Assembly: GCA_964384675.1 (NCBI GenBank) | Contig: CAYLNK010000316.1 | Coordinates: forward strand, 1-7,843 | Origin: CAYLNK01 sp964384675 | GTDB taxonomy: Bacteria > Acidobacteriota > Thermoanaerobaculia > UBA5066 | Direction of reading: 5' to 3' | Length of the DNA: 7,843 nucleotides | Program-made: the position numbers and the translations under genes | Shown: positions 1-7,194 of the stretch, piece by piece | Numbering within the stretch: the first letter of the stretch is position 1 | How the letters are laid out: every line of letters begins with the position of its first letter | Notes under the pieces: generated by a model | Told to the model about the DNA's origin: nothing | What the model saw: the letters and a program-made list of their open reading frames with translations, nothing else | Databases searched by the model: none

Positions 1-2343
1 GAGCCGTTCCTCCGCCCTCGTGTAGTCGCACTGGAGGAAGGCCATCGCACCGGCCCCGAGGAGCGTCCTCACGCGTGCCTCCGTCCCGGCCAGCTCGAGC
101 GCAGACTCGAGCCAGCGGCGGCCCTCGCCGTAGTACCCGCGCAGATACCAGAAGCGCCAGAGGGCCCCGGCGAGCCGCTCGGCCACCTCGGCGTCACCGC
201 ACCGGAGCGCCCAGCCCAGCGCCGCTCTCACGTTGTCGTGCTCGCGGTCGATCCGGTCGAGGAAGGCCTTCTCACCGGCTTCGAGGCCCGGAGCGGCCTC
301 CTCCGCCAGGGCCACGAGAAAGCGCGCGTGACGCCCGCGGAGCGCCACCGTCTCGCCTGCCCGTTCGAGCTCCTCGAGGCCGAACTCCCGGAGTGTCTCG
401 ATCATGGAGCTGCGGGCCTCGGGCGTGTCGTCGCCGGGCGAGAGCAGGCTCTTGTCCTGCAGGGACGCGATTCCATCGAGCACGTCGCCTGCGAGGCCCT
501 CGCCCGCGACGGCTTCGGCCGCCTCCAGGGTGAAGTCGCCGGAGAAGACCGCCAGCCGCCGGAACAGCTTGCGCTCGGCTTCGGAGAGGAGCTGGTGGCC
601 CCACTCGATCGTGGCGCGCATCGTCCGCTGCCGGGGCGAGAGGTCGGCGGCGCCTCCGGTCAGGAGGCGGAGGCGGCTCTCCAGACGCGTCAGCATCGCC
701 GCCGGGGGCAGCAGCTTGACGCGGGCCGCCGCCAGCTCGAGCGCCAGCGGGAGCCCGTCCAGCCGCCGGCAGATCTCCGCGACCGCGGCGGCGTTCTCGC
801 CGGTGAGCTGGAAGTCGGCGCGGACGGCCCTGGCACGACCGACGAAGAGCGCCACGGACGGAAAGGCGGCGAGGTCCGGAAGCGCGGCTCGATCGCCGGC
901 GGCGGGGACCGGGAGCGGCGGGACGAACAGCTCGTGCTCCATCGACAGGTGCAGGAGGAACCGGCTCGTGACGAGCGCCGTCGTGTCCGGCGCGCCGAGC
1001 AGCAGCTCGGAAAGGAGCGGAGCCGCGCCGACGACCTGCTCGAAGTTGTCCAGGACGAGGAGGACGCGGCGTCCCCGCAGGAAGTCGACGAGGCTGGAGG
1101 CCCCCGAGAGCGGCCCGGCGTCCTTCGCGCCGATCGCCTGCGCGATCGCCGACCCGACGAGCGCCGGCTCGGCGAGGGACGCGAGGGAGACGAAGTAGAC
1201 GCCCTCGAACGCGTGGGCGAGCCGGTGGGCGGCCTCCAGCGCGAGGCGCGTCTTGCCCGTGCCGCCGGGGCCGCTCAGGGTGAGGAGCCGCACCCGTGCG
1301 TCCCGGAGCCGCTCCTCGACGGCCTCGATCTCGCGCTCGCGCCCCAGCAAGGGTCCCGAGCGGGACGGGAGGGGCGGCGCGGGAGGGGCCACGGCGGCTC
1401 CCAGAGCGGCGTCCATCAACGTCCAGCGTCCGCTCGAGGAGCCGGGCCGGAGGAGCCTCGCGGTGGTCTGCTCGGCGGTATCGATCCCCGCGGTGAGCGG
1501 CACGTCTCCCGGAGCGGAGCCACGCGCGGCGCGCAGGTCGACGAGCAGCTGGCGGCAGCTCGCGTACCGGCGTTCCGGCTCCCTCTCCAGCATCCGGGTG
1601 AGGATCCGCAGCAGCTCCGGTGACGTCTCGAGCGACGGCACCGGCCGGGGCGTCTCGCCCAGGATCGACGTGATGACGTCGCTCGTCGTGCGGCCCCCGA
1701 ACGGCTGGCGGCCGGCCGCCATCTCGTAGAGCACGACGCCGAGGCTCCAGATGTCGCTGCGGCCGTCGATCGCGCCTCCGCGGATCTGCTCCGGCGACAT
1801 GTACAGGGTGGTGCCCACCAGCTGCCGGGCCTCGGCCCTCGCGTCGGTGCCGTCGACGCCGCCGTCCTTGCGGGCCAGGCCGAAATCGAGCAGCTTGACC
1901 CAGCCGTCGGCGCGGAGCATGACGTTCTCCGGCTTCACGTCGCGGTGGACGATGCCCGCCGCGTGAGCGGCCCCCAGCGCCGACGCCACCTGCAGGGTGA
2001 CGTCGACCACCTCGTTCAGGGTGAGCCGGGCGGTCCGCATCCGCTGGCGGAGCGTCGGCCCGTCGACGAACTCCGCCGCCAGGAACGGGAGGCCGCTCGA
2101 GTCCTCGCCGGCGTCGTAGACCGTGACGATGTTCGGGTGGTTGAGGGCGGACGCCGCGAGGGCCTCGCCCTGGAAGCGCCTCCGGAGCTCGAGGTCTCGG
2201 GCCGCGTCGGGGAGGAGCCGCTTGAGCGCCACGCGGCGTCTCAGGGTCACGTCCTCGGCGGCGTACACCTCGCCCATCCCGCCGGACCCCGCCAGCGATT
2301 CGATGCGGTAGCGCCCGATCCGGGTCCCCGGCTCCAGGGTCAC
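1..2343 (-). CDS. Ser/Thr protein kinase fused to NB-ARC/COG3903-type ATPase and TPR-like region (C-terminus cut by window edge)
   Basis: Predicted cytoplasmic signalling protein; 781 residues are visible. The N-terminal eukaryotic-type kinase (about 12-272) has a glycine loop GSGGMGEVY (19-27), the VALK lysine K41, HRDVKPEN (133-140, catalytic D135), DFG (153-155) and SPE (183-185). After a linker comes a P-loop ATPase: GPGGTGKT with K364/T365, a Walker B-like LVLDNFEQ around D432, and GLPLAL (530-535), the usual STAND/NB-ARC order. From about 700 the text (DNVRAAL at 703, then W and EGRRWLE motifs) resembles the helical/TPR part of COG3903 ATPases. I see no transmembrane segment. The GTG start at 2343 is the first in-frame start after the histidine kinase stop; the next Met (M23) lies inside the glycine loop. 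There is no Shine-Dalgarno, so translation may be coupled to the upstream gene. Known relatives (PknK- or AfsR-like) act as regulators; the target here is unknown, and a C-terminal DNA-binding domain could lie outside the window. Confidence 0.93.
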   Translation of the reverse strand, partial: MTLEPGTRIGRYRIESLAGSGGMGEVYAAEDVTLRRRVALKRLLPDAARDLELRRRFQGEALAASALNHPNIVTVYDAGEDSSGLPFLAAEFVDGPTLRQRMRTARLTLNEVVDVTLQVASALGAAHAAGIVHRDVKPENVMLRADGWVKLLDFGLARKDGGVDGTDARAEARQLVGTTLYMSPEQIRGGAIDGRSDIWSLGVVLYEMAAGRQPFGGRTTSDVITSILGETPRPVPSLETSPELLRILTRMLEREPERRYASCRQLLVDLRAARGSAPGDVPLTAGIDTAEQTTARLLRPGSSSGRWTLMDAALGAAVAPPAPPLPSRSGPLLGREREIEAVEERLRDARVRLLTLSGPGGTGKTRLALEAAHRLAHAFEGVYFVSLASLAEPALVGSAIAQAIGAKDAGPLSGASSLVDFLRGRRVLLVLDNFEQVVGAAPLLSELLLGAPDTTALVTSRFLLHLSMEHELFVPPLPVPAAGDRAALPDLAAFPSVALFVGRARAVRADFQLTGENAAAVAEICRRLDGLPLALELAAARVKLLPPAAMLTRLESRLRLLTGGAADLSPRQRTMRATIEWGHQLLSEAERKLFRRLAVFSGDFTLEAAEAVAGEGLAGDVLDGIASLQDKSLLSPGDDTPEARSSMIETLREFGLEELERAGETVALRGRHARFLVALAEEAAPGLEAGEKAFLDRIDREHDNVRAALGWALRCGDAEVAERLAGALWRFWYLRGYYGEGRRWLESALELAGTEARVRTLLGAGAMAFLQCDYTRAEERL

Positions 2344-2365
2344 CGGGGCATGGTAGCGGCTCGGG

Positions 2366-5300
2366 TCAGGGGGCGGGAGCCCGCGTCGGCGGGCGCGAAG
2401 CCGGAAGCGAGAGCACGAAGACCGCGCCGAGCCCGGGCTGGCTCTCGACCTCCACGTCGCCTCCCATCAGCTGGCAGAACTTCTTCGTGATGGTCAGGCC
2501 GAGCCCGGTGCCGCCGTAGCGGCGAGAGGTCGAAGAGTCGGCCTGGGTGAACGGCTGGAAGAGCCGGTCCAGCTGCTCCTGGGTCATCCCGATGCCCGTG
2601 TCGCTGACCCGGAAGAGGATCCAGGGCCGGCCGTTCCTCTCCACACGCTCGATCTCGAGGTCGATCTCGCCGTTCTCGGTGAACTTGGACGCGTTCGACA
2701 GGAGGTTGAAGAGGCTCTGCCGGAGCTTCGTCGCGTCGGCTTCCATCGACCCCGCCGCCTCGAGGCCGCGGAGCGAGAGGGTGTTGCCGTGCTTGGGGAG
2801 GAGCGGACGGATGATGGCCGAGACCTCCTCCACGACGGGAGCCACCTCGAACGTGTCGTACGAGAGCTCCATCTTCCCCGCCTCGATCTTCGAGAGGTCG
2901 AGGATGCTGTTGATCAGCTCGAGCTGGTGGTGGGCGGCGACCTGCACCTTCTCGAGGTCGTGGGCGAACTCCGGCAGGTCCATCTCCTGGGCCCTCTCCT
3001 CCAGGAGCTCGCTGTAGCCGATGATCGCGTTGAGCGGCGTCCGCAGCTCGTGGCTCATGTTGGCCAGGAACTGGCTCTTGGCGCGATTGGCGTCCTCGGC
3101 CTCGGCCATCGCCTTCTGCGCGATCGCCTTCTGACGCTCGGCCTCGGCCCAGGCCTGCTCGGTGCCGCGCAGCGCTCGCTCCGTGTTCCGCTTCTCCTCG
3201 GTGAGGGAGAGGGTCCGCTGCTCGACGAGACCGAGGAGCTCCGCCTCGTTGGCGCGCATCCGGGCGAGGCGCAGACGCACCCCGCCCCAAGCCAGGAGCA
3301 GGACGGCCAGTACCGACGTCGCCGCGAACCATCGCGTCTGCCAGAAGAACGGCCGCAGCACGAGCTGGAAGCTCACCGGCGTCTCGCTCCAGAGGCCGTC
3401 GTTGTTGCAGGCGTTCACCCGGAAGGTGTAAGTGCCGGGCGGGATGTGCGTGTAGTAGGCGGTGCGCCGGGTCCCGACGTCGATCCAGGACTTGTCGTAC
3501 CCCTCGAGCGTGACCCGGAACCGGACGCGGGCCGGAACGAGCATCGACAGAGCCGTGTAGTGGATCTCGAGCTTCTCCGAGCCGGGAGGGAGCTCCAGGC
3601 GCTTGCCGGGGACCTCGGCCGTCCCGTCCACCACGATCTCCTCGATCGCGAGCGGGGGCGGGAGCGGGTTGGCGGGGATGTGGACCGGGTCCACGATCGC
3701 GACCCCGCGGTAGCTCGCGAGCCACAGGCGCCCGTCCGCGGCCCGGACGCCGGCCGGCTGCTGACCGCCCGCGAAGCTGTTGCTCCTCAGGCCGTCCGCG
3801 ATCCCGTACGAGTAGCTGGTGACCGCGGCTCTCTTGCCGGCGGCCAGCTCCTCGAGCTCGCTCTTCCTGACGTGGGAGACGCCGCGGTTGCTCGTCATCC
3901 AGAGGTTCCCGAGGCCGTCCTCGAGGATCACCTGGTTCAGCTCGTCGAAGAGACCGTTCTTGACCGTGAAGGTGAAAAGGGCCCCGTCCTTGAGCCGCTG
4001 GATACCGGCGCCCGACGTCCCGATCCAGAGCGCGCCGCCGGCGTCCTCGTAGAGCGCGAGGATCCGGTTCGTCGCCAGGCCGTTCGCGGTCGTGATCGAC
4101 GAGAACGTCCCGTCCTTCAGCCGGAGGAGCCCGCCGCCGGACGTGCCGAGCCAGAGCGACCCGGCGCGGTCCTCCAGCATCGTGACGACGCGGCTGAGCG
4201 CCAGGCCCGGTGGCCCCTCCACCGCGCGGAGGCGGTCGCCGTCCACGATGGTGAGCCCGCCGATGCTCCCGACCCAGACCCGTCCGGCCCGATCCTGGTA
4301 GACGCAGCGCACGTCCAGATCGGGCAGGCCCTGCGCCGGGCCGAAGACGCGGAAGACGCCGTTCCGGAAACGGCACAGCCCGCCCGTGTACGTGCCCACC
4401 CAGAGGTTCCCCTCGCGGTCCTCGCAGAGGCTCGACACCTCGTTGCTGGGGAGGCCCTCCTTGAGCTGGTAGATCGTGAAGCGCCCGTCCTTCCACCGGT
4501 TGAGGCCGCCGCCGGCCGTCCCGATCCAGATCGCACCGTCGCGCGTCTGGAGGACCGTCCGGACGTTGTCGTGCGAGAGTCCGTCCTTGCGGGTCAGGAC
4601 GTCGAACTTCCCGTTCCGCACCCGATTGAGCCCACCGACCCACGTCCCGATCCAGAGGCTCCCCTCGCGGTCCTCGGCGAGACACCAGATCTGCTCGTTC
4701 GAGAGGCCGTCGGCGGCGGAGATGGTCGTGAAGACGCCATCGCGGAAGCGGGTCACCCCCGCGCCCCAGGTCCCGATCCAGACCGTCTCGTCCGCCGTCA
4801 CCAGGAGGGACGCGAGCTGGTCGGTCGGGAGGCCGTCGGACGTTCCCCAGCTCCGGAGAGCGCCGTCCTTCCACCGGGAGAGCCCGCCTCCGGCGGTCGC
4901 GATCCAGACGGTGCCGTCGGGCCGGGCCACGACCGATCGGACGGTGTCGCTCCCCAGACCCTGGGCCTTGGTGATCCTCGCCTCGACCTTTCCGTCTTTC
5001 CACCGCGTCACGCCGGCGCCCGTCGTGCCGATCCAGAGGCTGCCGTCCGATCCCACGCTCAGCGAGCGCAGCTCCTTGGTCCCGAGCGCCCCGCCGCCCA
5101 CGGGGGTGAACACGCCGCCCTCGAAGCGGAAGAGGCCGTCCCCTCCGCCCGACGCGATCCAGACCGCGCCGTCGCGGTCCGGCTGGATCGACCAGACGCT
5201 CGCGTCGGCGAGGCCCTTCGGGACCTCGGGAAGCTCGAAGCGGCCGTCCCGGAACCAGAGGATGCCGCCTCCGGAGAGGCCGGCCCAGATCGTGGCGTCC

Positions 5301-5599
5301 GGTGCCTCCCACAGGGACAGGATGGAGCTCCGTTTCATGCCGGGCGCCGTGCGCGGGTCGTACGACTGGAAGCGCACCCCGTCGAACCGCACCAGCCCTT
5401 CCTGGGTCCCGAGCCAGAGGTACCCGCTCCGGGATTGGAGCAAGGCCTGGACTGTGTTCTGGGGGAGCCCCTGCTCCGTCTGCCAGACGTCCAGGATGTA
5501 CTGGGTGATGGGCTTTCGCGAATCGAGCGCGGCGGCCGGAGAGCCGAGCAGCAGAAGGCCGCCGAGCATGAGCCCGGCTCTCGAGGCGAAGGCTCTCAA
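2366..5599 (-). CDS. Two-component sensor histidine kinase with 14-blade periplasmic propeller (Reg_prop), Y_Y_Y, HisKA and HATPase_c
   Basis: A 1077-residue inner-membrane sensor. Order: signal peptide (1-25, R2 and R7, hydrophobic core, AAA-LD cleavage region); fourteen propeller repeats (about 36-640) with LWIGT-type strands; Y_Y_Y domain (about 655-748); one transmembrane helix (about 755-776); a coiled coil (about 780-838); HisKA with phospho-acceptor H850 in NMSHELRTPLN; HATPase with N965 and N969 (N box), DTGIGM (1000-1005) and GGTGLGL (1029-1035). It ends in a short Pro-rich tail with no receiver or HTH, so it is not a hybrid of the Bacteroides type. It should sense a periplasmic ligand and phosphorylate a separate response regulator, which is not in the window. 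The start is a TTG. It is preferred over ATG at 5569 because that shorter form loses both arginines of the signal peptide. The gene lies 57 bp after pal and 22 bp before the Ser/Thr kinase. The ligand cannot be told from the sequence. Confidence 0.95.
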   Translation of the reverse strand: MRAFASRAGLMLGGLLLLGSPAAALDSRKPITQYILDVWQTEQGLPQNTVQALLQSRSGYLWLGTQEGLVRFDGVRFQSYDPRTAPGMKRSSILSLWEAPDATIWAGLSGGGILWFRDGRFELPEVPKGLADASVWSIQPDRDGAVWIASGGGDGLFRFEGGVFTPVGGGALGTKELRSLSVGSDGSLWIGTTGAGVTRWKDGKVEARITKAQGLGSDTVRSVVARPDGTVWIATAGGGLSRWKDGALRSWGTSDGLPTDQLASLLVTADETVWIGTWGAGVTRFRDGVFTTISAADGLSNEQIWCLAEDREGSLWIGTWVGGLNRVRNGKFDVLTRKDGLSHDNVRTVLQTRDGAIWIGTAGGGLNRWKDGRFTIYQLKEGLPSNEVSSLCEDREGNLWVGTYTGGLCRFRNGVFRVFGPAQGLPDLDVRCVYQDRAGRVWVGSIGGLTIVDGDRLRAVEGPPGLALSRVVTMLEDRAGSLWLGTSGGGLLRLKDGTFSSITTANGLATNRILALYEDAGGALWIGTSGAGIQRLKDGALFTFTVKNGLFDELNQVILEDGLGNLWMTSNRGVSHVRKSELEELAAGKRAAVTSYSYGIADGLRSNSFAGGQQPAGVRAADGRLWLASYRGVAIVDPVHIPANPLPPPLAIEEIVVDGTAEVPGKRLELPPGSEKLEIHYTALSMLVPARVRFRVTLEGYDKSWIDVGTRRTAYYTHIPPGTYTFRVNACNNDGLWSETPVSFQLVLRPFFWQTRWFAATSVLAVLLLAWGGVRLRLARMRANEAELLGLVEQRTLSLTEEKRNTERALRGTEQAWAEAERQKAIAQKAMAEAEDANRAKSQFLANMSHELRTPLNAIIGYSELLEERAQEMDLPEFAHDLEKVQVAAHHQLELINSILDLSKIEAGKMELSYDTFEVAPVVEEVSAIIRPLLPKHGNTLSLRGLEAAGSMEADATKLRQSLFNLLSNASKFTENGEIDLEIERVERNGRPWILFRVSDTGIGMTQEQLDRLFQPFTQADSSTSRRYGGTGLGLTITKKFCQLMGGDVEVESQPGLGAVFVLSLPASRPPTRAPAP
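3680..5482 (-). repeat. Fourteen tandem Reg_prop blade repeats (about 126-bp period) in the histidine kinase
   Basis: The conserved Trp of each blade (LWIGT-type strand) falls at residues 62, 105, 147, 189, 232, 274, 316, 358, 400, 442, 483, 525, 567 and 626. Spacing is 41-43 residues except for the last step of 59. At DNA level the plus-strand word cgatccaga recurs about every 126 bp, for example near 4020, 4520, 4648, 4779, 4901, 5030 and 5157. Fourteen blades fit two seven-bladed beta-propellers, as known for propeller-type two-component sensors. Blade 10 (SIGGLTIV in place of TxGGGLxR) and blades 13-14 diverge most. Confidence 0.9.
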
Positions 5600-5657
5600 C
5601 GCGGCGAGATGATAGCCGTTCGTCGGCGGGGGACCGGTCTCGGAGGTCTCGGCGAGG
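5600..5657. other. Spacer between pal and the histidine kinase, with a short direct repeat
   Basis: This 58-base stretch contains ggtctcgg twice (5636-5643 and 5645-5652, one base apart) and no hairpin with a T-tract. I see no terminator, so read-through from pal into the histidine kinase is possible. Confidence 0.5.
5609..5614 (-). promoter_or_regulatory. Candidate internal -10 element for the histidine kinase (TATCAT)
   Basis: TATCAT on the minus strand matches the -10 consensus at five of six positions. Its downstream edge is nine bases before the TTG start at 5599, so transcription would begin within a few bases of the start codon. There is no Shine-Dalgarno before the TTG and no clear -35, so a leaderless or near-leaderless message is the reading if the site is real. 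Confidence 0.3.
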
Positions 5658-6206
5658 CTACCGGGAGAGGATCACGAAGTGGCCCCGCCGGTTCTGGGCC
5701 CAGGCCGCGTCGTCATGCCCCGGGCTGAACGGACGCTCCTTGCCGTACGAGACGATCTGGACCCGGCCGCCGTCGATCCCGAGCGACACCAGGAACTCCT
5801 TCACCGCCGACGCGCGCCGCTCTCCGAGCGCCAGGTTGTACTGGGCCGTTCCGCGCTCGTCGCAGTGCCCCTCGACGAGGATCCGGACCGTCGGGTTCCT
5901 GCGGACCCATTCGGCGTTGACTCCCACGACGTCACGCTGCTCCGGCGACAGCTCGGCCTTGTCGAGCTCGAAGAACACGTCCTTCAGGTAGCCGCCCGGA
6001 GGGGGCGTGGTGTCCTTCGCTCCGGCGCCGCGGTCCTCGCTGAAGACCTTCCCGTCGTCGGCGGAGACGTCGGTCGTGCCCGGCTCCTTGCTCCCGGCGG
6101 TGGAGACCGGGTCGGGAGACGCCGCCGTCACCGGTGGAGACGAGGGCTTCGACGAGCAACCGGCCAGGGCGGTGGCCAGGGCGAGGGAAAGGACGAGCCT
6201 CTTCAT
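5658..6206 (-). CDS. pal: Peptidoglycan-associated lipoprotein (OmpA/Pal family)
   Basis: A 182-residue outer-membrane lipoprotein that should bind peptidoglycan and tie the outer membrane to the wall as part of the Tol-Pal system. The type II signal peptide starts MKRLVLSLALATALAGC, with the lipobox LAGC and lipidated Cys at 17. Ser at +2 favours outer-membrane sorting by the Lol rule. A flexible Ser/Pro/Thr/Gly-rich linker (about 18-72) precedes the OmpA domain (about 74-182), which carries VFFELDKAELS, VEGHCDERGT (111-120), YNLALGERRA (123-132) and IVSYGKERP. It closely resembles E. coli Pal in this core and is similar in length. The ATG at 6206 is chosen over longer in-frame starts because it gives the lipoprotein signal directly and has an AGGAGA Shine-Dalgarno 6 bases upstream. 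No tolB, tolQRA or cpoB is visible nearby; instead the sensor kinase follows in the same direction. Confidence 0.95.
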   Translation of the reverse strand: MKRLVLSLALATALAGCSSKPSSPPVTAASPDPVSTAGSKEPGTTDVSADDGKVFSEDRGAGAKDTTPPPGGYLKDVFFELDKAELSPEQRDVVGVNAEWVRRNPTVRILVEGHCDERGTAQYNLALGERRASAVKEFLVSLGIDGGRVQIVSYGKERPFSPGHDDAAWAQNRRGHFVILSR

Positions 6207-6212
6207 GTGGGG

Positions 6213-6218
6213 TCTCCT
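6213..6218 (-). promoter_or_regulatory. Ribosome binding site of pal
   Basis: AGGAGA on the minus strand, six bases before the ATG at 6206. It decides the lipoprotein start against the longer open frame that continues to 6521. Confidence 0.75.
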
Positions 6219-6239
6219 GCGTGACGGTCGCCGGGCCGG

Positions 6240-6245
6240 ATTGTA
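6240..6245 (-). promoter_or_regulatory. Candidate -10 element for pal (TACAAT)
   Basis: TACAAT on the minus strand matches the sigma-70 -10 consensus at five of six positions and stands out in a very GC-rich gap. Transcription would start near 6233, giving a leader of about 27 bases that contains the Shine-Dalgarno. I see no good -35 hexamer at 16-18 bp spacing, so this is only a candidate. Confidence 0.35.
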
Positions 6246-6257
6246 CGGCGCCCCCGG

Positions 6258-6263
6258 TAGACT
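6258..6263 (+). promoter_or_regulatory. Weak candidate -10 element for the permease unit (TAGACT)
   Basis: TAGACT (TAnnnT form) lies seven bases before the GTG at 6271, so transcription could begin at or next to the start codon. That would suit leaderless translation and the absence of a Shine-Dalgarno there. The match is only four of six and no -35 is evident. Confidence 0.2.
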
Positions 6264-6270
6264 CGCGGCC

Positions 6271-7194
6271 GTGTCGGTCGTCAGGCGCCTCGTCGGGGTC
6301 CTCGTGCTGCTCCTCGGGGCGGCGACGGTCGTCTTCTTCCTGATCCACCTGATCCCGGGAGACCCCGCGGCCGCCATGCTGGGAGAAGGGGCGGCGCCGG
6401 CCGACGTCGCCGCCCTGAAGAGCCAGCTGGGTCTGGACCGCCCGATCGCCGTCCAGTACGGAACTTGGCTGCGGGGGCTGGCGCGGGGCGACCTCGGGTC
6501 CTCCATCCTGACCCGCCGCAAGGTCTCGGCCGAGCTACTGCGTGCCCTGCCGGCGACGGGGGAGCTGGCCCTCGCCGCCTTCGGCGCCGCGCTCCTGTTC
6601 GCCGTCCCGGCGGGCCTCCTCGCCGCCTACCACCGCGGCCGCACCGCCGACCACGTGCTGCGAGCCGTCTCGCTGGTCGGCGTCTCGACTCCGAACTACG
6701 TCTCGGGCCCGCTGCTCGTCCTCGTCTTCTCGATCTCGCTCGGGCTCCTGCCCGTTTCGGGCCGCGGCACGCGCGGCGCCCTCCTCCTGCCCGCCGTCAC
6801 GATGGGGCTCGCGCTGGCCGCCCTCCTGTCACGGATGGTCCGTGCTTCCGTCGCCGAGGAGCTGTCGCGCCCGTACGTCCTGGCGGCGCGGGCGCGAGGC
6901 GAAGGGCGGCTCGGATCGACGCTCCGGCACGCGGCGCGAAACGCGCTCCCGCCGGTGCTGGTGGTGGCAGGTCTCCAGTTCGGATCGCTCCTCACCGGCG
7001 CCGTCGTCACCGAGACGATCTTCTCGTGGCCCGGGATCGGCCGGCTCCTGGTGCAGGCGATCCAGCGGCGCGACTACCCGGTGGTCCAGGGGTGCGTGCT
7101 CTTCATCGCCTCGGTCTACGTGCTGGTGAACGCGGCGGTGGACGCGGCCGCCGCCGCGCTCGATCCGCGGGTGGCGCTCCGGAGGGAGGGATGA
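6271..7194 (+). CDS. ABC transporter permease, DppB/OppB/NikB family
   Basis: A 307-residue inner-membrane permease of the peptide/nickel ABC importer family (BPD_transp_1). The N-terminus has the family form: RRL followed by a hydrophobic helix (about 8-28) ending in LIPGDPA (27-33), then a periplasmic part with LGLDRP and GDLGSS (73-78). About five further helices follow (near 96-119, 132-160, 170-190, 228-250 and 270-292). The EAA coupling loop that contacts the ATPase is around 203-228 (AARARGEGRLGSTLRHAARN). ETIFSWPGIGRL (248-259) and the terminal LDPRV are also typical. The GTG at 6271 is chosen because it gives the standard family N-terminus; an in-frame TTG at 6241 would add ten residues. 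Its stop overlaps the next permease by ATGA. Peptides are the commonest substrates, but nickel or other oligomers are possible. The binding protein and ATPases are outside the window. Confidence 0.93.
   Translation: MSVVRRLVGVLVLLLGAATVVFFLIHLIPGDPAAAMLGEGAAPADVAALKSQLGLDRPIAVQYGTWLRGLARGDLGSSILTRRKVSAELLRALPATGELALAAFGAALLFAVPAGLLAAYHRGRTADHVLRAVSLVGVSTPNYVSGPLLVLVFSISLGLLPVSGRGTRGALLLPAVTMGLALAALLSRMVRASVAEELSRPYVLAARARGEGRLGSTLRHAARNALPPVLVVAGLQFGSLLTGAVVTETIFSWPGIGRLLVQAIQRRDYPVVQGCVLFIASVYVLVNAAVDAAAAALDPRVALRREG
7181..7185 (+). promoter_or_regulatory. Ribosome binding site of the second permease
   Basis: GGAGG five bases before the ATG at 7191, inside the last codons of the first permease. 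A second overlapping GGAGG lies at 7185-7189. It supports translational coupling across the ATGA junction. Confidence 0.7.

Noticed and set aside
238..1623. A 461-codon plus-strand open frame opposite the kinase-ATPase gene.
   Set aside because: It shows no domain, while the opposite strand carries an intact P-loop, Walker B and GLPLAL series.
2340..2351. A three-codon mini-ORF (ATG CCC CGG TGA) whose stop overlaps the GTG start of the Ser/Thr kinase.
   Set aside because: The GTGA overlap could in principle couple translation, but there is no Shine-Dalgarno and so short a frame is expected by chance.
2340..5312. A 990-codon open frame on the minus strand in another frame of the histidine kinase.
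   Set aside because: The product is Arg/Gly/Pro-rich low-complexity text typical of an out-of-frame reading of a high-GC gene.
3700..5430. Recurring cgatccaga words that could suggest a CRISPR-like or operator array.
   Set aside because: They are in frame at the 42-codon propeller period and simply encode the LWIGT strand of each blade.
2789..5728. A 979-codon open frame on the plus strand, antisense to the histidine kinase.
   Set aside because: It is a shadow of GC-rich codon bias and the tandem blade repeats. Its translation has no recognisable domain, while the minus-strand frame has a full set of propeller, Y_Y_Y, HisKA and HATPase motifs.
6007..6270. N-terminal extension of the first permease to 6007.
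   Set aside because: It would overlap pal on the other strand and add residues not found in the permease family.
6207..6521. N-terminal extension of pal to an upstream in-frame start at 6521.
   Set aside because: It would bury the lipoprotein signal peptide at residue 106 and overlap the permease gene. The ATG at 6206 has a proper Shine-Dalgarno.
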